From Bradyrhizobium niftali (GTDB lineage: Bacteria > Pseudomonadota > Alphaproteobacteria > Rhizobiales > Xanthobacteraceae): 64,000 bases of DNA. The notes beneath the pieces are model-generated. The model saw only the letters and a list, made by a program, of their open reading frames with translations, did no database searches and was not told the origin of the DNA. Positions within the stretch are counted from its first letter, which is position 1, and each line of letters starts with the position of its first letter. The position numbers and the translations under genes were made by a program. The stretch spans positions 1-64,000 of the forward strand of contig NZ_SPQT01000005.1 of NCBI RefSeq assembly GCF_004571025.1. Direction: 5' to 3'. Of this stretch, positions 1 through 9,879 are shown one piece after another.

Positions 1-967
1 GGCTACGCCCGAGGCCCGAGATCGCGCGCACGATGGCGGCGCAGTCGGAACGTTTGGCAAGATCCTTCACAAAGGAGCGATCGATCTTGATCTTGTCGAA
101 CGGAAAGCTGCGCAAGTAGCTCAGACTGGAATAACCTGTTCCAAAATCGTCCATGGCGATGGAGACCCCGAGCTCGCGCAGCTGGTGCAGGATCGCGAGA
201 TTGGCTTCAGTCTCCGCGAGGAACACTGACTCGGTTATTTCGAGCTCGAGCCGCTTGGGCGGCAGGCCCGAATTGGCCAAGGCTGAGATCACCACCTGCT
301 CACGATCGCGCTCAATGGCGCGATCGAGTGACGACCCGTAGATCGAAGCAATTGCGATTTCCTTGGCCAGACGGGTGTAGGTTTGCCAGACGAGGTAGAA
401 CATCAGCGGCGGAGTTTCGCGGTTCGCGAGCATCTGGTTGCACCGTGCTCCCGCGCCCTCGATTGCCCACCACCGCGCCCCTAACGCGACCAGTCGCCTG
501 AACTCCCGCTGCGTCCGCCTGAATTTGTCGGGAGCGACACCCGCAAGCAATGCTGAATGGTCTAGCCAGTTCAGGCCGGCCATGATCGCCAATGGGTAAT
601 CTTTGAGCGGGACGCCCTCGAAGTTGACGACCGTTTCTTGGTGGGGCGCCTCCCGAAGGAAGGTCTCGATCATTTCGTTTTGGCGCGCTGGATAGACCAG
701 CAGCTCGACGTCGCGCCTCGGCACCATCATGAAATAGCGGCAAGCTTCGAGCCGCGTGTGCTCCCAAATTGCCCGAACATTTCCGTCTGTGTCTCCCAGT
801 CCGCGCTTGCAGGCAGGGTAGACGAGCCGGCCCTCATCCGTTTCCTTCAGATATCGTGGAAGCAGCTTGTCGAGGGCTGACAGCAGCGCCAACGGTTCGA
901 AGAGCTTTCCTGTAGCCGCTTCGGCAGCAGGCGGAACCGGCTTCTTTGATCGTCCCCATCCGAACAT
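1..967 (-). CDS. Chimeric protein: unknown N-terminal domain joined to the C-terminal half of an EAL domain (partial, runs off the left edge)
   Basis: An open frame runs from ATG at 967-965 to the window edge with no stop (322 codons visible). Residues 1 to about 222 (starting MFGWGRSKKPVPP) form a domain I do not recognise. From about residue 222 it becomes the back half of an EAL phosphodiesterase, with LELEITESVF, DDFGTGYSSLSYL and KIDRSFVKDL all visible. The front half of the EAL fold, including the EAL signature, is absent, so catalysis is unlikely. The EAL part closely matches the complete GGDEF-EAL gene at 1753-4227, and the likeness begins abruptly at QVV. The join is in frame. This suggests a deletion fused two genes, or the start of decay. 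Confidence is high that the frame is open and low on function. Confidence 0.7.
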   Translation of the reverse strand, partial: MFGWGRSKKPVPPAAEAATGKLFEPLALLSALDKLLPRYLKETDEGRLVYPACKRGLGDTDGNVRAIWEHTRLEACRYFMMVPRRDVELLVYPARQNEMIETFLREAPHQETVVNFEGVPLKDYPLAIMAGLNWLDHSALLAGVAPDKFRRTQREFRRLVALGARWWAIEGAGARCNQMLANRETPPLMFYLVWQTYTRLAKEIAIASIYGSSLDRAIERDREQVVISALANSGLPPKRLELEITESVFLAETEANLAILHQLRELGVSIAMDDFGTGYSSLSYLRSFPFDKIKIDRSFVKDLAKRSDCAAIVRAISGLGRS

Positions 968-1236
968 CGTAGCCCCCGATCATGCTGCGCCGAGCGACGA
1001 TTACAGCGGGGCTTGCCCAAGCATGCAAGGTCGCCGATTTCTAGCCGCTGAACGGTCCAAAGCCCGCCCGAATTGGTTAGCGAGCTGTTAACCAACGATC
1101 GGCAGGCTTGCGGTCATTGACGCGCATTGCTGCCTGATCCAGCCCCCAGGCAGCGTGAGATGGCCGGCGGCGGCTGATACCAGGCGCTCGACGCGGTGCT
1201 TGCTCACTTTGTGGATGTGTCGCCTTGTACGAACAA

Positions 1237-1533
1237 TCACGCGTCAGATTCTATATTTACCAACACATCACCGGTGATGATTTCTGGATCTCCGAGATGG
1301 AGATCATGCAGGCTTGCTTGAACAAATTCCAGGACTCTTTTGTTCGCGGCAATGGCGCTTTCACGATCCTCGAATGTCATCACCGCTACACAGACGCTCT
1401 CGCCTCCATCGAGCACGTAATAAGATTTGAATCCGTGCGATTGCTTTAAGATCTGGCCGATGCCGCTCTTCGCGCGACGAGCGGCATCCGCAACCGAACA
1501 AACCTTGGTGTACTTGCGAAGGACCATGTACAT
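1237..1533 (-). CDS. Small ABM-like (dimeric alpha/beta barrel) protein
   Basis: This 98-residue protein starts MYMVLRKYTK and has the alternating strand and helix layout of small antibiotic-biosynthesis-monooxygenase-like or stress-response barrel proteins. A helix with many small and charged residues is followed by GFKSYYVLDGGESVCVAVMTF, and then by a second helix. Such proteins usually form dimers, and some bind haem or small aromatics. No catalytic residue can be assigned here. Met3 is an alternative start. It stands alone between two c-di-GMP genes on the same strand. The fold assignment is inferred from pattern only. Confidence 0.6.
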   Translation of the reverse strand: MYMVLRKYTKVCSVADAARRAKSGIGQILKQSHGFKSYYVLDGGESVCVAVMTFEDRESAIAANKRVLEFVQASLHDLHLGDPEIITGDVLVNIESDA

Positions 1534-1752
1534 CGAAGAACCACGCTTTTCATTCCAACGCGCGCATCAAAGCATACTCAGCTACCTCTGGACCAGCCCC
1601 TACTTCCGTCACGGGGCAAGCTCCGACTTGTCATAATGGCTAAAAGATGAAGCATTTTGGCCGAATTCACGGACCAGCCGCAGCCGCGTTCAGATACTCT
1701 CCGTCGATGAATACTACCCAGATTGACGAACCCGATCCTCAGGAAAGCGAGT

Positions 1753-4227
1753 TCACGCGGCTCTGGATTCCCACGCGCCAAAACGAAGCAGCAACTGCTC
1801 GATCTCCGCGGCTGGCCTGGCCGCGCTGAAGAGGAATCCTTGCACCTCGTTGCAGCCCTCGGCGCGGAGCCAATCAAGTTGATCGGTGGTCTCCACCCCT
1901 TCGGCGGTCGTGGTGATATTGAGGCTGCGCCCGAGGCCCGAGATCGCGCGCACGATGGCAACGCAGTCCGAACGTTTCGCGAGATCTTTCACAAACGAGC
2001 GGTCGATCTTGATCTTGTCGAACGGAAAGCTGCGCAAGTAGCTCAGGCTCGAATAGCCGGTGCCGAAATCGTCCAACGAAATGGAGACGCCGAGTTCGCG
2101 CAGTTGATGCAAGATTGCAATGTTGGCCTCGGTCTCGGCCAGGAACACCGACTCGGTAATTTCGAGCTCCAGCCGCTTGGGCGGCAAGCCCGAATTGGCA
2201 AGTGCTGAAACCACCACCTGCACCAAGTTACGGCTGCGGAATTGCAGCGGCGACAGGTTGATGGCGATCCTGACCTCGGAAGGCCAGTTCGCCGCCTCTT
2301 TGCAGCCTTCGCGCAGCACCCACTCGCCGAGCGGACCGATCAGCCCGATATCTTCCGCCACCGGGATGAACTCGGCCGGCGAGATCATGCCCTTGTCCGG
2401 ATGGCGCCAGCGCAACAGCGCCTCGAATCCCGAGATACTTTCGCTCGCGATATCAACCACAGGCTGGTAGTGCAGTTCGAATTCGCCATGGGCGAGGGCG
2501 CGGCGCAGGTCGGTCTCCATCTCGCGGCGTTGTTGGGCCTGATGGTCCATTTCGCGTTCGAAAAAGCGATGGACGCCGCGGCCATCCTGCTTGGCCCGAT
2601 ACAGCGCCATATCGGCATTGCGCATCAGTTCCTCGCTGCTGGTGCCATCGCCCGGCGACAGCGCGATCCCAATCGAAGCGCCGATCACGACCTGATGGCC
2701 GTCGATCTCGTAAGGCACGCTCAATGCCTGGATCAGTCGGACAGCGATATCACTCGCTTCCTTTGGCGAAGTATCAGCAGCCAGCATGATGGCAAACTCG
2801 TCGCCGCCCAATCGTGCCGCGAGATCGTTGCCGCGCACCTGCGAACGCAGGCGGTCGGCCACCTTTTGCAGCAGGTGATCGCCCATGTGATGGCCCAAGG
2901 AGTCGTTGACGTTCTTGAACAGATCGAGGTCTATGCAAAGAATCGCGACGCGCTCGCCCAGCGCATGGCCGGCTTCGAGCGCGTCGCGTAGCCGCGCTTG
3001 GTGCAGAGCGCGATTGGCCAGGTCGGTCAACCCATCGTGGTGAGCCATATGAGCGATGCGGGCTTCCGCCTTGCGGCGTTCGGTGATGTCGACGACCGCC
3101 ACCAGATAGCCCTCGCGGTGATCGAGCGTGAGCCTCCGCCCGTAGGCAAGTACACAGACCTCGCTGCCATCTGCTTTCACATGGCGCCAGTGACGGTCGG
3201 ACTGGCAGGTCTTGTCGATATCCTGCAGCAACCGCGTATAGCTGACCCACTCGTCCTTCGGCCAGATCTCGTGGACTTTCATTTGCAAGAAGGTCTCTCG
3301 GGCATAACCGTAGTGCTGCACGGCGGCGTCGTTGACCTTCAGAAATGCCATCGTCTCAAGATCGAAGACCCACATCGGGATTGGATTGCTGTCGAACAAC
3401 AGCCGGAACGATGCCTCGCGCCGCTTCAGGGGAGTGACGTCAGAAATAACCAACGAGAGGATGTCTGCGAAGACCGTCACCCCCAGCTGCAGGTTCCGAT
3501 CATCACTTTCGATCTCGAACTGGCTACCCTGGTTCTTCGCAACCGCGGCTTTCAGCTGCTCGATCACCACTTCCGAGCCTAGCGGATGCTCGAAAGTGCT
3601 CAGACGTTGCCATTGCAAGCTTCGATCCGCGAGATTGAGCAGTTTCGCCACGGCCTGGTTGTGATGTACGATCTGAAAGTCGGACGGACCGCTCGTTGCA
3701 TCGCGAATGGTTGAGAGTGCGATTACGCCGCCATCTGTCGTCGAAAAGATGGCATCGAGCAGATTGTATTGTGCCCCACGCTCGTTGACGTAGGCACCGA
3801 CGAGCGTGCCACCCCAGCGCGAGAATGTTGGCAGCGCCAGCACGTCGTAGGTTCGCACCATGCCGTCGCGCATCGAATGGGCAGTGGCGAGATAAGGCCG
3901 GCTATTGGCAATCGCATTGCCCGCCGCTTCGGTCAGGGCGGTAACACAGTCGGGCGGCAGGGCTTCGATCGGAATGTCCCAGCGCTCGTCGCCTAGCCAT
4001 TTCTGTGCATAGCGGCCGGTCCGCGAGACGGCGAATGCGCCGTGGTCGCGTTTCAGCAGCATCATATGATCGGCAAGGCGCCCGAGGCTGCCCAACATCA
4101 CGTCTTCGTAGCGCGCAAGGACTTCGCCGGGCCTGAGCGCAGCCTGCCACTTGCGCCGCAGCACGGATACATCCTCGAACATTCGCACGTCGATATTTGC
4201 TGCTTGCTTCTTGGCACCACTCATCAT
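1753..4227 (-). CDS. PAS-GGDEF-EAL protein (predicted c-di-GMP synthase/phosphodiesterase)
   Basis: The protein has 824 residues from the ATG at 4227, which follows AGGGGA; an upstream in-frame start at 4269 is less likely. The N-terminal 260 residues form a sensory region with PAS-like stretches. A clear PAS/PAC domain follows, with FDSNPIPMWVFDLETM and ending VVDITERRKAEARIAHMA. The GGDEF domain carries DGLTDLANR and the intact active loop RLGGDEF. The EAL domain carries FEALLRW, the ITES motif and DDFGTGYSSL. Both catalytic signatures look intact, so the protein could make and degrade c-di-GMP. There are no membrane segments, so it is probably cytoplasmic. The start of its EAL C-terminal half is repeated at 1-305. 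Confidence 0.93.
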   Translation of the reverse strand: MMSGAKKQAANIDVRMFEDVSVLRRKWQAALRPGEVLARYEDVMLGSLGRLADHMMLLKRDHGAFAVSRTGRYAQKWLGDERWDIPIEALPPDCVTALTEAAGNAIANSRPYLATAHSMRDGMVRTYDVLALPTFSRWGGTLVGAYVNERGAQYNLLDAIFSTTDGGVIALSTIRDATSGPSDFQIVHHNQAVAKLLNLADRSLQWQRLSTFEHPLGSEVVIEQLKAAVAKNQGSQFEIESDDRNLQLGVTVFADILSLVISDVTPLKRREASFRLLFDSNPIPMWVFDLETMAFLKVNDAAVQHYGYARETFLQMKVHEIWPKDEWVSYTRLLQDIDKTCQSDRHWRHVKADGSEVCVLAYGRRLTLDHREGYLVAVVDITERRKAEARIAHMAHHDGLTDLANRALHQARLRDALEAGHALGERVAILCIDLDLFKNVNDSLGHHMGDHLLQKVADRLRSQVRGNDLAARLGGDEFAIMLAADTSPKEASDIAVRLIQALSVPYEIDGHQVVIGASIGIALSPGDGTSSEELMRNADMALYRAKQDGRGVHRFFEREMDHQAQQRREMETDLRRALAHGEFELHYQPVVDIASESISGFEALLRWRHPDKGMISPAEFIPVAEDIGLIGPLGEWVLREGCKEAANWPSEVRIAINLSPLQFRSRNLVQVVVSALANSGLPPKRLELEITESVFLAETEANIAILHQLRELGVSISLDDFGTGYSSLSYLRSFPFDKIKIDRSFVKDLAKRSDCVAIVRAISGLGRSLNITTTAEGVETTDQLDWLRAEGCNEVQGFLFSAARPAAEIEQLLLRFGAWESRAA

Positions 4228-4692
4228 GCGTCCCCTGGATGCAAGTTCTCTGCCCCGGCGCGCTATCAAACGCAGCTTGGATTAATTCGCTATGAACGAT
4301 AATGATGAGTCGCAGCGAACAGCGAATTGCGACAGTTTTAAATCCGCTGATGGTTAGCGTGCGTATCACGGATGCACGAAGATATTATACGCGCCCCTAC
4401 GCGCTCTTCGATGAGAAGGGCGGGCTCCCCCTCTTAAAGAGCTTGCTCATCTCGCGTGGCCGCCTCTGGCTCGCGCTGATCATCGCGCAAATGCAGAACG
4501 ACGCAGAAAATCCTCGGCATAGAGCAGGAAATCGACGCAAATGTTTGGGGGACACCAGTATCATGGCGAAATCGCTCTGCCATTGCCGGTAAATGCCACT
4601 GGCGGTCCGATTCGTACCAACTATGACCTACCGCTCGGACACAATTTCAATAATGTCACTCCCTCCAAATGTAGCGAGCCGAGATTGACGCG
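4228..4692. other. Divergent intergenic region between the GGDEF-EAL gene and marR
   Basis: About 465 bp separate two divergent genes. I see no convincing coding frame. It must hold both promoters. The part near 4600-4690 is AT-richer than its surroundings, but no clear sigma-70 pair or inverted repeat could be assigned. Confidence 0.5.
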
Positions 4693-5238
4693 ATGCCACC
4701 CGCGAAACGCGGCAAGGTGACAACGGCTCTGCAGAGCCTTCCGAGCGCGCCTACATCCCGGACAAGCTCAGCCGAAAGCAGAGATTTCCTCCGCCGAATC
4801 GGCTGGGACATCGATTCCATCAACGTGCATCTCTGCGAGCTCCGCCGGCACACGGCCAGAGAGCTCGGCATTACCGGACCACAATGGATGATCCTCATGG
4901 CCCTGGAGGATCTCGACAACGGTGATGGCGTCCCGGTCCATGTGGTGTCAAACCGGCTGGGCGTCAACGGCTCGTTTGTGACGACGCAGTCGAAGCTATT
5001 GGAAAAGAGAGGCTTTATACGTCGGAAGCGTTCGACGAGCGATGCGCGGGTCGTACAGATGTCGCTCTCAACCAAGACCACCAAGCAGCTCGCGACACTC
5101 TCGACGCAACAGGACACCATCGAACAGTTTGTCGTGGGGGATTTCGACGATCGCGAGCTATCGGAGTTTGCGAGCAAGCTGTCGATGCTCAAGGATCGTC
5201 TGAAGAATGCTTGCCTAAAAGTCAGCCTGGATTTGTGA
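4693..5238 (+). CDS. MarR family transcriptional regulator
   Basis: This 181-residue protein has the MarR winged-helix layout. A helical dimerisation segment is followed by GPQWMILMALEDL, the recognition helix region VVSNRLGVNGSFVTTQSKLL, the wing with RRKRSTSDARVVQMSLS, and a C-terminal dimerisation helix. The DxR motif of the wing (SDAR) is present. MarR proteins usually repress neighbouring genes and respond to small aromatic ligands. The target here is unknown. The divergent PAS-GGDEF-EAL gene and its own promoter are the natural candidates. The first 25 residues are low-complexity and may not belong to the fold. Confidence 0.88.
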   Translation: MPPAKRGKVTTALQSLPSAPTSRTSSAESRDFLRRIGWDIDSINVHLCELRRHTARELGITGPQWMILMALEDLDNGDGVPVHVVSNRLGVNGSFVTTQSKLLEKRGFIRRKRSTSDARVVQMSLSTKTTKQLATLSTQQDTIEQFVVGDFDDRELSEFASKLSMLKDRLKNACLKVSLDL

Positions 5239-5375
5239 GACTCAAAAGAGAAGATCGAGGCGCCATAATCTTAGTCGTCGGTTCCGCGCTGGAGGTGGCT
5301 TTTCGGCATTGGATACCACCTGATTTGATTGTGACTTTGTCACCATGCTGCTTCAGGCCCGGGGAAGAGACCGCC

Positions 5376-5657
5376 ATGTCCAAACAGCCACTCGCGCCTA
5401 GCGTCGCCGATCTGGCTCCCGATGATTCAATACTGACTCCCTATGACTACGAGCACCTCGGCACGTATCTGAACCTGCTGACCGCTGACGCGGAAGTTAC
5501 CGATTGGCGGGAAGTTAGTCGGGTCGTGTTACGCATCGATCCCGCGCAGGATCCGCAACGTGCGTGGCAGGCCTATAGCAGTCATTTGGCCCGCGCGATG
5601 TGGATGAGTAAGCTCGGCCATAGGCATCTTTTGGGCGATATCCCAAGCCTTCACTAG
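5376..5657 (+). CDS. DUF2285 family protein, QseM-like
   Basis: A 93-residue protein starts at ATG 5376, preceded by GGGGAAGAG. It shows the short DUF2285 pattern: LAPDDSILTPYDYEHLGTYL, then DAEVTDWREVSRVVLRIDP, then an SHLARAMWMSKLGHRHLL tail. It resembles the protein at 33559-33831 along its whole length. In Mesorhizobium ICEs a stand-alone DUF2285 protein (QseM) is an antiactivator that binds FseA and TraR. Whether this copy does so is inference. It lies 28 kb from the FseA-like gene and has no ICE genes directly beside it, so it may be an orphan from another element. Confidence 0.75.
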   Translation: MSKQPLAPSVADLAPDDSILTPYDYEHLGTYLNLLTADAEVTDWREVSRVVLRIDPAQDPQRAWQAYSSHLARAMWMSKLGHRHLLGDIPSLH

Positions 5658-6409
5658 GAGGAGCATTTCACATCTTTCGTTTCCGCTTTCGCAAGCATTG
5701 CGATTGCGCCTAAAAAGTGAGGTTCGAGACTATCATCATCGGAGTCCGGGCTTTCGTAGCCAGGTACATTTGCGCTTATCAGAGTAGCAACCGTCGCCCC
5801 ATTCGCGTTCCTGTAACAGACCGCGCAGATTTCGCGCATTATGCCGGTGGAGGGCGGCGCGGATGCGATGCTCAGATTTCAACAGGTCGCCCGCGACGCG
5901 CTTGCGTTTCTACTGACGACTACAGGTAGTACCTCGCAAAGGTGCACCGTTCGGCGTAAGCATGTACGATGTGGTGGTGATCCAACGGGTGTCATCTAAG
6001 CGCCCCACTAGGCTCGGCTCGCCATAAGCTAGTGAGGTTGACGATAGAATGCTCAGAAACTGGTCTCAGCGATGGAGCAAAGAAGAAGATCAGCGCCTTC
6101 TCGATCTCGTTTCAAAACGCGAAATCCCGAAGCGAATCTCTATCCTCCTCGAGAGAAGCGAAAACGCTGTCGCTCGGCGGCTCAGACGAGGGGACTGAAG
6201 CCCCCCGGCTCGCGGCTCCCCCGGAGTGAGTGAACACAACGGCGCTCGCGCCGAACATCGAGCCCCGTAGAGGCGATTGCGAAAATGCGGCTCAACTTCA
6301 AAACCAAGCCAGCAACCGAACCAAGATCGAGGCAAATGCGGATGCTATGGACGAACCCGCGCTTAGAAAGCGGCCGCGGTCTGCTTTTGATTTAGATGGA
6401 ATAGTGGTG
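5658..6409. other. Gene-poor stretch
   Basis: No frame here has convincing coding character. Several open frames of 60-80 codons overlap on both strands without a recognisable product. An in-frame upstream extension of the next gene (from 6230 or 6347) is possible but looks low-complexity. Confidence 0.4.
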
Positions 6410-6580
6410 ATGCCGACAGCAGCCGAATGTCGCGAACTTGCGAAGAGCTATAGAAGCCAAGCAAATGAATGTGGGATTTCTCCGAGGAGAGCGGCCCTGC
6501 TGCGAAACATAGCCAATAGTTTGAGCGGCCTCGCGAGCCAACTCGAGATGTTGGCCGCCGACGCAACGAAGCACAGCTAA
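6410..6580 (+). CDS. Small hypothetical protein (MPTAAECRELA type)
   Basis: This 56-residue helical protein begins MPTAAECRELAKSYRSQA and continues with RRAALLRNIANSLSGLASQ. Short two-helix proteins with this opening are very common in Bradyrhizobium genomes and have no assigned role. Upstream in-frame starts at 6347 and 6230 exist, but the family normally begins at this methionine. It is followed 14 bp later by another small gene on the same strand. Confidence 0.6.
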   Translation: MPTAAECRELAKSYRSQANECGISPRRAALLRNIANSLSGLASQLEMLAADATKHS

Positions 6581-6594
6581 GGTTTCGAACCCGG

Positions 6595-6810
6595 ATGAAT
6601 TACCGTGGCATTGAGTATTCCATCGAAGAAAGCACAAACTGGAAGGTTTGGCGGTGGCGCGTCCTTGTGGGTGAGCCTCCGATGCTGCGTATGGCGGAAG
6701 AAGACTCGAGAGTCCGCGCCATCATTCGGGTTGAAGGTGTGATCGATCGAGCGTTCACAGTTAGTGAGGGCCTGCCTGGAAAACGAACGCGAAAAATCCC
6801 ACTAGCGTGA
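6595..6810 (+). CDS. Small hypothetical protein
   Basis: The product has 71 residues and begins MNYRGIEYSIEESTNWKVW. It has a short beta-rich start, WRWRVLVGE, and then a basic helix ending in a lysine/arginine-rich tail. The pattern recalls short Bradyrhizobium proteins of unknown function that open with MNYRGI. It lies 14 bp after the preceding small gene, so the two may be co-transcribed. Confidence 0.6.
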   Translation: MNYRGIEYSIEESTNWKVWRWRVLVGEPPMLRMAEEDSRVRAIIRVEGVIDRAFTVSEGLPGKRTRKIPLA

Positions 6811-7352
6811 ACCGGTGGGCCTCGCTTTTGTTTCGGGGCGGATCACATCGTGTATTTGCGAGTACACTTGAGCGCCGCCAATCTACCCTTGTGCGTCCTC
6901 GGCTCGATCTCATCCGCCTTGTATCGCCCTTAAGCTCGGCATCCTCGGCAGCACTCACCGCATCGAGCGGTGGATTGGGCCGTGCATCCCGGCGCGCGAT
7001 CGCGGCCGACCACGTCTCGTGCTCATTCCTATTGCGGTCGGGGCACATGTCCACCGGTGTGTACATATCGATTTCCTCGAACGGATGGGCGGCAGTCCGA
7101 TCCATGCATTGCGACCGGCGGCTCAAAATCGCGGGTCTTCTTCAGCTCCATCTCGGCGAGATCAAGAGCATCGTATTAGCCCCGATTCAAGGATGAATTT
7201 ATGCGCGTCATTGGCGGACTACGCAGCTTTTTCACGCGCGCACGCGCTGAGCATCAGCGGACAGCAAGACTGAGGATCTGGACAAAGGAGATGTGCCGCA
7301 ACTCAACACATGTTAGAGAATTGTGACGGCGTGCAGCGTGAGGACGCGGAGC
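6811..7352. other. Intergenic stretch without a recognised gene
   Basis: Open frames on both strands overlap one another and none shows a known domain. A minus-strand frame of 121 codons (6761-7126) overlaps the end of the previous gene and looks like chance. Confidence 0.4.
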
Positions 7353-7547
7353 ATGAGAAAGAGTGATGTAACGTGTTCCGAGTGCGGCGCTGGTTTCCGC
7401 CGTCTTGAGCTCACCTCTGAGCGTGGCACCGAGGGCAAGTACCACTGCCCTGCTTGTGGCAATCTGATCGAGGCTTTCGGAGAGGCTCATCTCGTTGCTT
7501 ACCGGTTGACGATAGAGCCCTCAATTAAGGTGCTCCGCCAGCGGTAA
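7353..7547 (+). CDS. Small zinc-ribbon protein
   Basis: The protein has 64 residues from ATG 7353. Two CxxC pairs (CSECGAGF and CPACGNL, about 24 residues apart) form a zinc ribbon. The sequence opens MRKSDVTCSECGAGFRRLEL and continues LVAYRLTIEPS. Proteins of this kind recur in Bradyrhizobium with no assigned role; a nucleic-acid or protein contact is plausible. A GC-rich hairpin follows 31 bp after the stop. Confidence 0.72.
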   Translation: MRKSDVTCSECGAGFRRLELTSERGTEGKYHCPACGNLIEAFGEAHLVAYRLTIEPSIKVLRQR

Positions 7548-7578
7548 GTCACCTCGGTTGGCGGCCTCTGTCTTTATA

Positions 7579-7598
7579 TCCGGCCGCCCTAGGCCGGA
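7579..7598 (+). terminator. Hairpin after the zinc-ribbon gene
   Basis: TCCGGCC and GGCCGGA form a perfect 7-bp stem around a 6-base loop. No T tract follows, so intrinsic termination would be weak. Confidence 0.4.
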
Positions 7599-7877
7599 GG
7601 TTGGGTCTTCCAGCGCATCAAGTGCCTCTCCAATGCTTCTAGGATGGCGTTAAAGGTCAGGCCGATTTTGTCCCGTACGCTGCGCTCGCACGACGCTGCG
7701 CAAGGGGGTGAAGCTGAGGTGCGGACGTGCGCTCATAAGCTCGCATAACATGGAATGTCCACTTTGGCGACGGACCGACCGTTCGCAGACATTCGACTTG
7801 GCGTCCCTGTGGTCCGCCTTCGATCACCCCTGCGGCTTCGAGGGATCCACAGAATGCTGTGCCGTCCTACAAACGCG

Positions 7878-9207
7878 TTAGGCGCTTTTCGCTTTCTCGG
7901 GCTTGCCCCGGGCGCGCGGCGGCGTCTCAACGACTCGTGAGGATCTTTCCTTGCCGACGCTTTCGATTAGGAACCGTGACAGCGCTTCGAACGCGTCGAA
8001 GCGGTTTATCGGCTGGCCCCTGTAGACCTCCTTGGAGAACCAGAACATGCGACGGCTGAAGGTGAGCCACGTCGAGGGCATTAAGACGTAATCGAAGATC
8101 GCTTCGTTCTTCTCGTCCAGCCGGACCGCGACGACCCATCCCTTCGGCCACCTCACGCGGTACTGCAGCGTCCAGCGCAGGGGCCGGCCTTCGTAGATAC
8201 GGCATCCTGCGACCCGAAAGACGACATTCACGACATTATCGATTCGAAGACATTCAGTCGAAGCGTCGAGGGTAGCATGGCGACCAAGTTTTTCGAAAGC
8301 GTCTCGAAGGCGCGCAGCATTGCCAAGCTGCAGAGCAACCCATCTTTGATGCGCGGCGTATTTGTCAAACCAGCCTTGATTGCCGTTGTACCCGATGAGC
8401 CGATAGATGTTTCGCAGCGTGCCGAAATGAACAAAATACGAAGACATCGATGGCAAGCCGGGTGTTGAATTGATGATCGTCTTGCTCAGCCTACCTTTCT
8501 TCATCAGAACCTTGCGAAGGCGACGCAACATCTCTTCTTCGGGAATGCTGACGCGCCCCTCGCCCATCATTTTTTGGGCGCGCCGAAACGCGTCGCGGTG
8601 GATGATGGGCTCGATGGCATCCTCATTTCTAATCCAAAGCTCCCTTGGATTACGCGTGACCTTGGCGCCGAGCTTTCTGCTTTTGCGATTGTAGGTCAGA
8701 ACGCCGATATCCGAAGAAGCTCGCCAACCGCTTTTCCAGCCCACGGCCTTCCCTGGCTGTTCATAATCCCTCGCCGGTTGAGTTCTCTGGCAATCGTCGC
8801 CTGCGATTTGTGACGGAGATACTCGTGGAAAATCCATTCACGATTGCGACTTGATCGGGCGCCCCGGGAATGAGCTTGACGTGGTCGGTGAGCAAGGATT
8901 TGCGCTGTCCGACCGTCAAGATACCCTTCGGCCTGCATTGATCGTCGACGAGACGTGGTTGCAGTGCGTAAGCGGTAGGCCCGCCCATCTTGAGGCCGCG
9001 ACGCGTCCAGTCTGATTGATCCTACAAAAACTTTGGCTGATAGTTCCCGGCTGAACTCCGCCGCCATTACTCTCTTAATATTCTTCATGATGCTTGCGAG
9101 AAGGCTTCCGTCATTGTCGAATTGCTCGGCGCAATAAGCGACCTTAACGCCCGCCTTGCGGCAGATGAACTCGTAATGCGCGCTCTCGTCGACGTCCTGA
9201 AACCGTC
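7878..9207 (-). pseudogene. Large serine recombinase, frameshifted and truncated
   Basis: Three frames together read as one site-specific serine recombinase. From 9207 comes RFQDVDESAHYEFICRKAG, leading to IMKNIKRVMAAEFSRELSAK, the helix after the resolvase core. The next part (GGPTAYALQPRLVDDQ) lies in a second frame near 8990-8830. The recombinase domain (NRRGIMNSQGRPWAGKAVG, then GVLTYNRKSRKLGAKVTRNP) crosses another shift near 8730, and the C-terminal part stays open to 7878. The catalytic serine region is missing because the gene is cut at 9207 against an oppositely oriented ATPase fragment. It is certainly inactive. Such recombinases move phages and integrative elements. Confidence 0.8.
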
Positions 9208-9844
9208 CCCTACCTTACATCCGACGACATGACAGCTGCGGCCGATGAGCATTTGGTAGGAGCCTGGACGTCCGGTAGCCCTTCCGAGTTAGCCGAAGGT
9301 TTGAACAACTTTCTAGAACCCTATGGCAAAGCGGGCGCTACCGTGGGCGATTACCTCAAGCCGAGCCACACCGTAGTCGAGTTTTTTGATTGGCTGTATT
9401 CCACCGATCACATCAGCCTCACGTATGGACTAAGCTACAACGGCACTCCGTTAGAGAATCTCTCGCCTGGCACAAAGGGTATCGTTTTGCTCATCCTTTA
9501 TCTGGCGATGGACAAGAAGGACACCCGCCCTCTTCTGATCGATCAACCTCGACAACGAATCTATCTACAGCCTGTTGGCGAGTTACTTCCGAAGAGCCAA
9601 GCTCCGGCGTCAAATCCTTCTCATCACGCACAACCCCAACCTAGTCGTGAACACGGATGCCGAGCAGGTCATTGTTGCACAGTGCGTGAAGGAAAACGGC
9701 GGCTTGCCCTCATTTTCGTATTCCGCCGGCGCCTTGGAAGATTGCAAAGATACGCAAAGTACGCGGCAACAGGTCTGTCGGATCCTTGAGGGTGGTGCGG
9801 CAGCTTTCCAAAAGCGGGAGAGACGATATTCTTTGGATAGTTGA
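9208..9844 (+). pseudogene. TrlF-type AAA/SMC-like ATPase, C-terminal fragment with frameshift
   Basis: The readable parts are SLTYGLSYNGTPLENLSPGT with GIVLLILYLAMDK, the ABC signature and surrounding region, then LLIDQP for Walker B. A small deletion shifts the frame near 9545, and the protein resumes as NLDNESIYSLLASYF, the D-loop region, and LLITHNPNLVVNTDA, the H-loop. This matches the C-terminal end of SMC-like ATPases annotated as TrlF family. The N-terminal PHP/ATPase portion is absent. It abuts the broken recombinase at 9207. Confidence 0.72.
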
Positions 9845-9879
9845 GAGGTGCTGCAACAAGGAAAACGGGACCGGCAAAT

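Noticed and set aside
6582..6596. Short T-arm-like sequence GGTTTCGAACCC
   Set aside because: No matching acceptor, D or anticodon arms are present, so it is not a tRNA.
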